A DNA stretch of 64,000 bases from Acidobacteriota bacterium (GTDB lineage: Bacteria; Acidobacteriota; Blastocatellia; RBC074), in the NCBI GenBank assembly GCA_016710075.1, contig JADJLO010000021.1, positions 62,001 to 126,000 of the forward strand. The letters run 5' to 3'. This document shows positions 54,001 through 64,000 of the stretch, piece by piece. Numbering within the stretch: the stretch's first letter is position 1; every line of letters starts with the position of its first letter. The position numbers and the translations under genes are program-made. The notes beneath the pieces were generated by a model. The model was not told where the DNA came from. It saw only the letters and a list, made by a program, of their open reading frames with translations, and ran no database searches.

Positions 54001-54419
54001 TGAACAGTATTAATCCGGAACTTTCCGGCCTTGTGCTCTCAATGGTCGATGAAAAAGGCGCCCCGCAGAACGGGTTTTTACTTGCCTCTGAAATTTACAA
54101 TCTCAAACTGCCGGCGACCGATCTTGTAGTGCTCAGCGCCTGCCAGACTGGCCTTGGCAAAGAGGTCCGTGGCGAAGGACTCATCGGCTTGACGCGAGGA
54201 TTTATGTACGCGGGCTCTCCACGCGAAGTCGTCAGCATGTGGAACGTCAGCGACCGGGCCACTGCCGACCTGATGGGTGTCTTTTATCATCGTATGCTTA
54301 AGGAAGGCTTGAGCCCCGCAGCCGCTCTGCGCGCCGCTCAAATCGAGTTGATTCAGATGAAGCAATGGAAGGCGCCTTACTACTGGGCCGCTTTCACGCT
54401 TCAGGGTGAATGGAAGTGA
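51052..54419 (+). CDS. Secreted TPR-CHAT (caspase-like) protein, one frameshift
   Basis: About 1120 residues when joined. A signal peptide (LPLIFIFFIFMQ) is followed by a PPC-like pre-peptidase domain (ELAGGQTHQYRLNASQG), then at least eight TPR units (about residues 160-520; e.g. LGVIYFELGDKRRARSIYEQ). The C-terminal CHAT domain has the His in IIHIASHGF (codon 53991) and the Cys in VVLSACQTGLG (codon 54141), the caspase-like dyad. One A is missing from an AAAAA run near 53744; after it KDAEKQASGNDPSRVLLVKS restores the frame. ATG 51052 with AGGAGG upstream. Substrate unknown; probably periplasmic. Confidence 0.87.
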
Positions 54420-54575
54420 TGGATTACGAAATTAAACGCAATAAACGAAAAGTTCTATTGGGTGAGTAAGCAAGAGAAATCCGGTTGTCTCGTCCGTTTG
54501 GAAAAATCGAATATTGACCGTCTGAATATTTTTCGATTGTTTCGTTTATTTCGACTATTTCGAAATCTACTCTTT
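54420..54575. repeat. Two-armed 9-bp-unit hairpin element
   Basis: Left arm 54420-54453 (GATTACGAAATTAAACG) and right arm 54529-54575 are inverted and degraded copies of the 9-mer unit, separated by about 75 bases. Right arm units include TTTCGTTTA and TTTCGACTA. Confidence 0.72.
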
Positions 54576-54603
54576 CTTCTTTTTCCCGGAAAAGGATTAC
54601 ACA

Positions 54604-55515
54604 ATGAGACTCTACAGAAAATTGTTTTACTTGCTTTTGATATGCCTGCTGTCGGGACTGATGACCGGTCTTGCTCAGGGGCAGGATGATGATGCCACGC
54701 GACGATTCTGGCCTCCGAACTTTCGTCCCGGGGCGGCGGCGCCTTCCGCAGCCAAACCCAGGCAGGATCGCTACAAACGGACCTCGCCGGCGCTGGCGAA
54801 AGACAAACTCCCACTGGATTCGACGGTCGACAATGTGGTTGGAATAACAGTCTGGCGTCTGCGTCCCGCGAAAGAGACGGACGAAGCGCGCATTCTCGTC
54901 AAGAAGAGCGGCAAGGCAGTTCAGTGGACACCCGAGCGCGTCGAGGCCCAGACGACTTTCTCTGAAGGCCAGATGCTGCGCCTGAGCATCGAAATTCCAC
55001 GAACGGGCTGGCTTTACGTCATCGACCGCGAGCTCTACGCCGATGGATCAATGAGCGATCCATATCTCATCTTCCCAACCAATCAGGCGAGCAATGAAAA
55101 TCGCGTTTCAGCCGGCCGCGTCGTTGAGATCCCGAATCAACAGGATGAACAGGCCTATTTTGAAATGAAATCTCTTGGCAAGGACGGCGGACCGGCACAG
55201 GTTGCCGAGATGCTGACGATGATTATCGCCTCTTCGCCAATCAAGGATCTTCCGCAGCGCGCCGCGGGCGATGACTCTCCCATCCTGCTTTCAAAATCCA
55301 TGGTCGAAAAATGGGAAAAGGAATGGGCCGCTGAATTCGAGCAACTGGAACTCGAAGGCGGCGCCGGCAAATCCTATACAAAAGCCGAGCAGTCAGTCGG
55401 TTCTCAGCCGGCAAAAACCTTGTCGCAGGACGATGCCTTGCCACAGACCGTCTTTCGCGTCGCCATGAAGTCCGGCAAACCACTGGTTGTCAAACTCCCG
55501 CTAAAGATCAAATAG
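54604..55515 (+). CDS. Secreted DUF4384-like protein
   Basis: 303 residues. Signal peptide (KLFYLLLICLLSGLMTGLAQG) then a Pro/Ala-rich linker and a beta-rich domain (GQMLRLSIEIPRTGWLYVID, PYLIFPTNQASNENRV) resembling the DUF4384 domain at the C-terminus of the kinase fusion at 46.4-48.7 kb. The C-terminal 60 residues are Lys/Glu-rich with KTLSQDD. ATG at 54604. Follows the TPR-CHAT gene on the same strand. Confidence 0.7.
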   Translation: MRLYRKLFYLLLICLLSGLMTGLAQGQDDDATRRFWPPNFRPGAAAPSAAKPRQDRYKRTSPALAKDKLPLDSTVDNVVGITVWRLRPAKETDEARILVKKSGKAVQWTPERVEAQTTFSEGQMLRLSIEIPRTGWLYVIDRELYADGSMSDPYLIFPTNQASNENRVSAGRVVEIPNQQDEQAYFEMKSLGKDGGPAQVAEMLTMIIASSPIKDLPQRAAGDDSPILLSKSMVEKWEKEWAAEFEQLELEGGAGKSYTKAEQSVGSQPAKTLSQDDALPQTVFRVAMKSGKPLVVKLPLKIK

Positions 55516-55518
55516 AGA

Positions 55519-55637
55519 GCATGGAGTTCCGCTGCATGGAGTTCCGCCTTCAGGCGGAACTCTCAGCCTGAAGGCGATATTTAAAAACGTTCCGCCTGAA
55601 GGCGGAACTCCATGCGTAGGCGCGGAACTCCATGCGG
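55519..55637. repeat. Nested palindromic repeat (GAGTTCCGCC type)
   Basis: GAGTTCCGCC-TTCA-GGCGGAACTC and GTTCCGCC-TGAA-GGCGGAAC are two perfect hairpins, flanked on each side by copies of CATGGAGTTCCGC in direct then inverted orientation. It fills the space between two convergent stops and could terminate both transcripts. Confidence 0.75.
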
Positions 55638-55645
55638 TAATCCTT

Positions 55646-58600
55646 CTAAGTCAGCTCCCATTCATAGCCGAGGACGAGCAGCAGGTCCTCGACCTCCATG
55701 ACCTTCTTGTCAGGATCTTCCTGAAGATTACCGCCGCCTGGGCGTGTCATCTTCAATGGCCAGATGACTGGAGCATCCGTTGGAGCTATTTCAATCGGCG
55801 CTGAGCTGACATCCTTCTGATTGAAATGCAGTCCGCCGTATTCAGGCAGCGTAGCCATCGTCATCGTGTCTGATAAGGGCGGTGGAGGCACCGGCAGCGG
55901 TGGCGACATGACGACCTTGTAATTTCCTCCGTCTGTGCATCGCGCCAGTAGGGTGATGACATTGATCTTGATGGTCTTCCCCTGATCACGAGCAGTGAAC
56001 AGATCGGGAGAGATTTCAATCTCAAAAACATTTCCATCAGCCGGTTTAGCCGGATGCAGGAAGCGATGCCACTGAGTCGGGAACTCCTGCCGCAGGTTGA
56101 TCAGCCGCATAGAATGCGTGGAATCTTCCTCGCCGAAATATTCCCGAAGATTGTTGACGGCGCCGTTCTTGAACGGACCGGCGTCTTCGCGGGCAGTGTA
56201 TTTGACGTGAAGAATTGCGTCTGAAATGGTGCTGAAATCGAACTGGCGCAGCGGCTTGCCGAAATCGGGATTGTTCGAAGGCAGGTCGTTGAACAATTCC
56301 AGCGACCACTGGCTGATGGCGCCCGCCCCTTCAAACGGCAGATACCGCTCATCGCGGAAGTTGAGTTCAAACATCCCACTGTCGTTCTGAGCGCTGCTTG
56401 CGGCAATAGCTTTGACGGGAATATTGTTCTCGACAAAACGGACATCGTCCGCAGGCAGACCCGCATCGTCCGTATTGCGCGGATAACCATTATCCCCGCT
56501 GGCAGTGTTGATGCGAATGCCGTTTTTCAGCAGGCGGAGCGTACACGAGATTGTCGTGTAGGGACCCGCCACACAGGGCAGCGTCAGGCTGACCGATTTG
56601 ATGCGGCGGAAGTAATGGCCCGGATAATCGAGATCGAAGATCTCTTCGGGCAGGTTCAGGAAGCAACGGCCGGTTTCACGAAGCTTGATCAGTGCCAGCG
56701 GGTCGAGCAGCGCAACCGAGATGTGTTTGGTCATCTCAAATTCGCGACGGTTCTGTTCGATGTGAGCCGATTCAAGACGTCTCAGGTCATACTGAAGTTT
56801 TTCGCCCGATAGCAGACCTTTCTTCAGACTGTCCCAGTAGCCGAAATTGATATAGCTGCTGTCCTGCAGGCCCAGCTCGAAGCGGAAAGAACGCTCCGCA
56901 CGTTTGGCCAGATCGAATGCCAGCTTGTAGCTCTGGAAATAGACTCCGGAAATCTGGCCGATCTGCCACTGGTAAAGTTCTTCGTTTGTATATTTCGATC
57001 GCATGAACTCTTCGGTGGCCTTCGCATTCTCGATCTGGATGATATGGTTTTCGAGTTCCTTTTCAGCCATGGCGATGCGCAGTTCGGCGGAAGCTATCTG
57101 GCTGTCGATCTGAGTTAGCTCCTTGACGGCAAGGTCTTTCTGGAAGTCCCAATCGTCCTGGCGTCGATGGTAAGAGCCCAGAGTGCCCGCGATGGATGCC
57201 ATTTTATCGAGTGACCTCGAGATTGATTCGAGTGTCTTGACCAGATCTTCAGCCGAGCTGCCGAACGATGCGCCGCCGGTATCGACTACCGCATGCGGCG
57301 AACCTCCAAAGCCGGAAGCGCCCACGATAAAGTTCGGGATGAGTTTAAGTCCGCCGGCCAGCGCGTAACCCACCGCCACGCCGGTATCGATTACGGTCGA
57401 AGCCGTATTCAGAGCTATGGCGACAGTCTCGCCGGCATTCATAAACTCCCGGCTCTCGTAATACTTCTTCCTGATCTCCGTCATCTCCCTGGTTCGTTTG
57501 ATGCCTGTCAGGTTCTCCTTTGCCTCATCTATTTGTTGTTTGCGCAGCTCTTTGACGGCATTGAGCAGTCGTATCTCCTGATCCTGTCGCAGCAGACCGA
57601 TCGCCTCGGCATCCTTCTTTTCAAGAGCCGTGAGTAATGCGCCGCCCAGAGCCTTGACGTCGCTGCAGACTTCATTGGCTTTCTGCAGCAGTGTAGAGAA
57701 ACGATAGAGCGGAAGCGGAGCGTTCAGATCGGCAAGGGCTGCGCCGATGTCCACTCCGCCCGCCACAGCTTTGACGAGTGCGCCTGGATCGATCGGCGGC
57801 TCGAAGAGCGCGAGTTGCCGCACCACGCCTTCGATATTCATGCAGTGACGTATCTTGTAGAGCCGGTCTGCGACGGTGTCCCAGTATCCGAGCATCTTGT
57901 CATTTCGCGGAATGCAGAAGTAGAGCATCGGCAGGGGCGCTGAATCCTCGCCGTTCTGCTTGTTGCCGGGCATCACCGGGACAAGATTTTCCACTTCAAC
58001 CAGCGCGTTGGAGAATTTGTCTAATTGATCTTCCAGCTCGTTGAAGCTGTCGATTGGAGGCTTGACGCGCGGTGGGACCTTGCGCGGGCGCGGCCCGAGG
58101 ATTTCCGCCGCCAGAATGTAGAGCTGCGTCGCCTCGTTGATGCTCTCCATGCTGTCCTGCCGGAACAGGTTGTCTCCCCAGGCGATGAGATTGTCGAGAT
58201 ACTTCATGACGACCGTCTTCTGATAGGCGACCGTCCGGTAATTGGCGATGCGATGAGGCTCGAACGGATTCCTCCGCCAGTCGAGAACCTGTTTTTCAAG
58301 CTCGGTTTTCGCATCTGGCGAATAACCAGGAACGCTCGTGTCTCCGGCCAGCATCAGCAGAATGTTTTCAATCCGCTGCTGGATGTACTGCTTGTCGGTC
58401 GTTTCGTAGAACGGCTTGGTGATCCAGTACTTGCTCATCGGTGAGCCGCCGGGTGTGCTGCTTTCCAGGCCAAGTGGATTGAACATGAAGTGGTACCACT
58501 CGCGAGCCTCCTCGAAACGCTGGTTTCGGCTCAGTGAGTTGGCAATCAACAATGGAGCATGGAAGAACAGCTCCCAGTTGTAGGGTGAGTAGGCCCCGTC

Positions 58601-61600
58601 GGGAGTGAAGTCCACCACTTCCTTCGGATAGGAGTTTTCGTTTAGTGGTTCGACGACCCCGAGCGTCGGCTTATAGCTCTGCCTGAAGCTGAACCCGGAG
58701 TCTTTCAACTGGGTCTCTCGGCTCATCAGCGCGGGAATGCCTTTGAGCGGGTTATAGACCAGCTTGGCGAAATCGCAAACGAAGGGATGATAGTAGTTTT
58801 TGAAATGGAACTGCCGGAACTGATAAAAGAACAGACCCCACGCGCCCAGGAAGAAATGATAGAACCGCATATACCAGCGCTTGATCAAATCCTTCAATTG
58901 ATCATCGGTGTATGGCGGCAAAGGCATCTCCGCAAACTGGCTTGAAAGAAATTGCTCGGCCGCAGCCCGCTCGGCAGCCGTCAGCTTTGACAGATCCACT
59001 TTGTCCAGCCATGTCTGCACCAGCCCCTCGATATAGAGCTCAAGTGCTCGGAAAGCCGCTTTCACTTCAGGATAGTAGATTCTGGGACCGTTCCATAAAC
59101 CTGGTGGGAGGTCTTTAGTTTTGAGCGTAAAGGGTGACGGCAGCACGAAGAATGTGCGCTTCCTGTCGTTGTAAAAGAATGGCAGCCATGAGCCTGCAGT
59201 TGGACTGCGATCGCTGCCGAAATTGGTGGGCAATGCCAATAAGCCATCCAGCCAGAGTTTATCCAGATATGACAAATGCCACGGCGGCGTCATTTTGAAA
59301 ATCCACGGAGTCTGCTCAAGCAAAGTCACGGGGTTGGCATAACCTGACTGAAAATATTGCAGGTTTTCGAGCGTGAAATCGTTTTCCGTTGGTATGTTGT
59401 GAGACTCCAGCTCGACCCATTTCAGGAATGTCGTCTTGTCGCCGGTCGAAATCAGTTCCGGCCGAACCGCGGGTCTGAAGTAACCCGGGATCGATCCAAG
59501 TTCGGGGACTCCCTTGCAGCCTGCTATCTCGAAAGAGCCGGACAGGTAGGCCACATTAGTCGGACTGGACTGGCTTCCTCCGGAGCTGTTGCCGTCGAAT
59601 TTGATGCCGAATCGTCCGTCAATTTCACTCCTGTCGATTGGGAAGAACCGGTAATGTTTCCTGATGATTTCCACATCGTATGAGCTGCTCTCCCGAATAT
59701 CCTTCGACACACGCTTCGGGGTCCATTTGCCCTGGCGGTACTCGCTGACCGCCATTTGCAGTCGAAGTTTCTTTTTGGCTTTCTCAAGCTTGACGTTTAA
59801 TTGATTGGTGTCGGGGGTTGAGACCGAGTTGTTTCCTTCTTCATCCGGCACTTCAGTGAAGACCGGCCAGAAGAGGAACAACCGCTTGTTGACGACCGCC
59901 GGGATCAGATAGTCGCCCTGTATGTCTATCTCCACCTTCTCCCACGGAGTCCACTGGCGATAATCGTAACGGCGATAGTAGTAGAGGTGCGGCTCTGCGC
60001 CTGTCGTGCGGCCGAAGGTATGAATTATCGTCTCATCGCCGTCATCCTCCTGATAGAAGCCCGCGATTTCAAGCTGGGCGACTCCCTCAAGTTTTTCGAG
60101 ATAGTTCAAGAAAGCCGTCTCGACCGTGTACTGATTGACCTCGTTCTGGGTCAGTTCGTTTTCCAGATCCTTGAAGAATTGGGACCTGTCCTTTTTCAGT
60201 TCGGGTTCGATCCAGTTTTCGGGCCAAAGGAAGACTTTGCGGTTTGCCTCCCAGACTCTGTATTTGCGCATCCACTTCCACCAGCGCCAGGCGGTGTCGG
60301 CTTTATCTCCGCTGTCAATGACGGCCACGTCCGGTTCGAGGCCCATGAAACATCTTTGCACGAACAGTTGTATCGATCCCGATCCCTGTACCAGCCGGCT
60401 GGTCAACTGACAGGAACTCATCTCAACATCGAGCAGATAATAGGCGTAGAGATCGTTGGTATTTTCCCATTTGCCGCTTGGAGCATCGGCCGGCATCGGC
60501 TGTGTCAGCAGATATGCCGCAAGGGCGTCGCGTTTGCGTTCACGCAGGGCATCCTGAATCTCCGCGCAAAGTGAGAGCCACGTCTCGGCGCCGAATTTCG
60601 AGCGAAGCAGTTCCTTGAGAGTCTTCGCATTACCCTCGGTCATCGTGGCGGCGGCGAAAAGCGCTGCCGTATCGGCGCCGGCATTGAGATTGTCGAGGAA
60701 ATAAAAGACTCGGCGCAGCCTTTCCCAGCTTTCAGCCAGCAGGTAGTCGGCCGGATAGGCAAGGTCGATTAAACCAATAATCTTTTCAACATCTGCGGCG
60801 CTCCAGTCTTCATTGATCAACTCCACATCGGCGGCAAAATCCGCTTTTGTTGCATAAGCGGCATCGTCGATCTTTTCCAGGACCTCCAGCAGCGTGATCC
60901 CTGTTTCCGGCAGTGTGTCACGCAGCTTTAATAACAGTTTCGTCCGCAGGAATTCAGGTAGCGTCGCAACCGGAGCGGCCGAGTCGAGCGGCAGGGATTT
61001 AAAATCGAGCAGCTTCGCAGGCGTTTGCAGAACAATCAGACTCTCGAATTCATCGAGACTGACTTTCCATTTTTTGAGAATCGCGGCGACACGGTTGAGC
61101 CAGTACCATGTGTCGAAAGCATCCTTGAACCCGGTGTAATCGACCGCTCCATTCGTTGATGAGAACGTTCCGGTGAAAAATTCAAGAATGTTGTCGGGTG
61201 GGACCAGAACGAACCCGGTCAGCATCTCACGGCTCAGTGCCGCCGAGAGGCCCAGCTTTTCGCTGCATTGCTCAACGACGGAGTTCTGCGAGATAGTCTT
61301 CGATAGATAACCGAGGGCCTTGTTTGCTCCATTTGCCAAGCGTTTGGCCAAAGTGTTGTTGGCGGGAATCGAAGTGTCGAGATCAGTATCGGTCAGCCAG
61401 ATTCGCTCGTCCGGCGCGACGATTGTCTGGGGCTGCGCGGCTAGAATGCTGACGGCATTTTGCCACACAGGATCCGGCGATAGTGCGTTGAGATTTTTCT
61501 GATCGTCAAGACTCAGAATGCCGCGGCATTGCAGCATCCGCTGTTCGGCGTCATAGGTGATCTTTGCAGCCAGATCGGCCGATAACTGCGCCTTGAAATC

Positions 61601-64000
61601 GATTGACGGCGGCAGCGTTTCAAGCTGCGTCGTAAAGACGGGTTCGTAGAATTTGACCGCCAGTCGCGGCGCTGAAAACAGCTCGGCGACGGCCTTCTGA
61701 TAATCGACATTGCCGGTCACGGCCGCAAGCGATGCATCAGTAAGCAACGTCGTCTTCTGAGCCGCAGTCATAACTCCGGTGAACCGCAGGTTCTGCCCAG
61801 TGTATTTGATGGGCATGCCCACAGGGAACGTCACTGCAGGCAGGCCCGGCGCCGCAGCTTCAACCGTTAAGTCGCCGCGCAGAGTTCCGAGAAAGAAATT
61901 CACCCCCGCATCGTCCCGGTTGAGCTTTTGTAAAAGCCCTGTGAGAAGTGCTGTCAGGCGCTCTTCGTCGGTCGGCGTGGAAAGGAAATCGTACTGAGTC
62001 GGATCGAACTCGCTTTTTATGGTCTGCAGCTCTTTTCTGAGGTTGAATAGAAACCTGGCGGCATCCGGTTCCTTGACGGCTGCTTTGGTGTTGCGATCCG
62101 CCGCGAGCAGCCAGTTAAGTTCGTCAATTGTGAAACCGCAGTTCTTGAGGCCTGCCGCCTTATCCAGAAAATCGAGAGCATCCTGCGGGCTGCCAAATGC
62201 GTTCAGATCCTGATCGATGGTCTTCAACAGGATCACCCAATCCTCGGCTTTGAACTTCAGTGTCTTCGCCAGCCACGCGTGTCTCCAAAGGAATGAAAGA
62301 TTGGCGAGATTCAGATCATTATTGATATAAGGCAGGTCATCAGAAGCCTTTGTTAATTTCTGAAAGATGAGCAGATCCGCCTCGCGCACTCCAAGGGCCG
62401 CCTGAACTACTGCAAGGTGAGCGGTGATCGTGGCGCCGGCCGCCAGTTCGCCGGTGCCCGGGTCGAGTTGAAACGCCGGATCGAGCGGGTTGATCAGCCT
62501 CTTGTTCAAAAACAGCTTCTGGTAAAACGCGTCTTCTCTCTTTTCGTGGAGCCTGGTGAATCGGGTTTCAATGTTGAGATTGCCAAGCAGCGCGCAAGTC
62601 TGCTCCACGGTGACTTTGTTGCCGAGCCGCTTTTTCAACTCGTTGAATTTCATCAGCTTGATGAGAAACGCTTCGTCAAGACTGCTGTTTCCAATCTTTT
62701 TATGGCGAATGACGAGGTCGAGTTCCCACATCTTCCAGCCGTTCAATTTTCGCCACAGGCGGAGGAAGCGATGAATGCGGTCGAACTTCGTTGCGTCCAG
62801 TATCTGGATGACCTTTTTATCGGTATCGCAAGAATTGTCGAGGTGATTGATTGCGATATCGCCCGCCGGGTTGATGAATTTCAGATCGAGCAGCGCCAGC
62901 AGGTCATTGTATTCAAGACCGGTTTTCTGAAGGAAGTTTTTGACATTGCCGACAGTGTTTAGCCACGCAGCATTGCCTGTTTCACCCCAGACCGCCTGCT
63001 GGCCCGCGACTGTCGCATCGGCGACCAGGATCAGGCGCTTCTCGTCATGGGCGGCGGCCGGGTTGACGCTGATGCCAAAATATTCGGCAGCGATTTCACC
63101 ATCCGATGGATTGTTGGGAGCGGCTGCGCCATGCATCGTGCGCATCAGATCCCAGCGCTGAAGGTTGGTTTTTTGAATGGCGGCTCGAACCTCTTCGGCG
63201 AACAGATCGAACGGCAACGCGAGCGGGTAGATTGCTGCCCGCAGTTTTTCATAAGCTTTCTCGTTGATGTATTGCGGATATGCGCGCAGCTCATCGGCGC
63301 GTGCCTTGGTGTTTCGCAGGACTTCGACGAAATAATTTGTCGCCGGCGCTTTTTCTTCAGCAGGTAGGTCGCATTCTCACCGTGAGCAACCCATTTATCC
63401 TCGCTGCCGACCTGAGTCAAGCTGAAATCGGCGCTGAGTTCGATCTTTGCCGCGGCAAGAACCGTCGCAACTTTGGTTTTTGCCGTCGCCGTATCGGCAG
63501 GCATCGCTGCAAATCCGGCGAGTTGGACGTCCTTCTCCCCATCGGCAATCACATCTTCCAGCACCTCACAGACGACGTCGATGTATGGCAATGGCGTCAG
63601 TGCATTGTCGCAGTTGAGTTCGATGTAGCCCAGATCCGGGCGCCGATTGAAGAGAATGTCTTTGACGCTGTGTGCGGGATTGGCGGCTTTACGCTCTTTG
63701 AGAAACATCAACAGATCGGCAAAATATGCCGCGGGGCTGAGCACCGAGCGGCAATGTTCGCATTCGCACAGATCGCCGGTTTGAAACAGATTGTTCCAGT
63801 TCGGGAATTTTGAGACGTCTTCATTGCCGTTTTGCAGAGCCAGCGGCAGGCCGTCCGCTTCGAGCGCTTTGAGATCGGTGACTATCGTCAACGCCGCGGC
63901 ATGAGTGTCGGCGGCCTTGTTCCAGGCCTGACTGGCGCTTTCGGCCGTGAATCCCCGCTGCCCGGCATATTTTCTGACAAACTCGCTTTTACCCATTCGA
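55646..64000 (-). CDS. Tc toxin A-subunit (TcA)-like protein, one frameshift, start beyond window
   Basis: At least 2,780 residues; the reading frame runs off the edge (an internal ATG lies at 63996). N-terminal part has the VRP1-like CECEHCRSVLSPAAYFADL. Middle: neuraminidase-like region (FFKDLENELTQNEVNQYTVE, FGRTTGAEPHLYYYRR). Later YSPYNWELFFHAPLLIANSL and GLKLIPNFIVGASGFGGSP (channel-tip-like loop). C-terminus: TcB-binding region (NEELYQWQIGQISGVYFQS, SVSLTLPCVAGPYTTISCTL). One base near 63350 (an AAAAA run) must be corrected to join the N-terminus. TcA subunits form pentameric pores that inject a TcB-TcC cocoon; no TcB or TcC gene is in the window, and upstream sequence is missing. Confidence 0.88.

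Noticed and set aside
55646..63217. Sialidase (neuraminidase) enzyme
   Set aside because: The similarity is to the neuraminidase-like region of TcA toxins; no sialidase Asp-box pattern was seen.

Overview
The window reads as a piece of a Gram-negative bacterial chromosome. It has lipid A genes (lpxB and an LpxL-type acyltransferase), many secreted or periplasmic proteins, an ECF sigma factor with a FecR-type partner, Ser/Thr kinase signalling, TPR/CHAT and DUF4384 proteins. That mix, with moderate GC and many intergenic hairpin repeats, fits Acidobacteriota best, perhaps Blastocatellia. This is inference from gene content; no rRNA or tRNA gene was recognised.

Layout. 0-7.4 kb: TrkA-N/RyR membrane protein, MaoC hotdog protein, UvrD/PcrA helicase, OsmC, D-aminoacyl-tRNA deacylase, NurA nuclease. 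7.4-15.8 kb: STAS protein, P1 peptidase, PEP carboxylase, asparaginase, and an lpxL-GDT1-lpxB operon. 15.9-19 kb: a TetR regulator with repeated operators, a DevC-like permease, an ABA4-like protein and a membrane protein. 19.0-19.7 kb: a homopolymer block that is probably not real sequence. 19.8-32.7 kb: HAD phosphatase, TPR protein, ECF sigma/FecR operon, DUF4097 protein, ABC transporter genes and an S9 peptidase. 32.9-43.8 kb: threonine dehydratase, cardiolipin synthase-like protein with an EEP hydrolase, an ATPase-permease-adaptor efflux cassette, Hsp20, universal stress protein, multihaem cytochrome, TM2 protein. 43.8-55.5 kb: glycosyltransferase and partner, a kinase-cyclase-DUF4384 fusion, a DUF11 surface protein, a secreted TPR-CHAT protease and a second DUF4384-like protein. 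55.6-64 kb: a very large Tc-toxin A-like gene that runs off the right edge.

Two window-wide patterns stand out. First, intergenic spaces repeatedly carry two-armed hairpins built from short tandem units: a 9-bp unit (ACGAAAnnn) at seven places and a 7-bp unit (AGTTTAA) at three or four. Second, at least fifteen otherwise conserved genes are broken by single-base indels, and two have short internal deletions. The indels are densest next to the homopolymer block. This points to sequence or assembly error more than to gene decay, so the frameshifted genes are annotated here as single reconstructed genes with the breaks stated.
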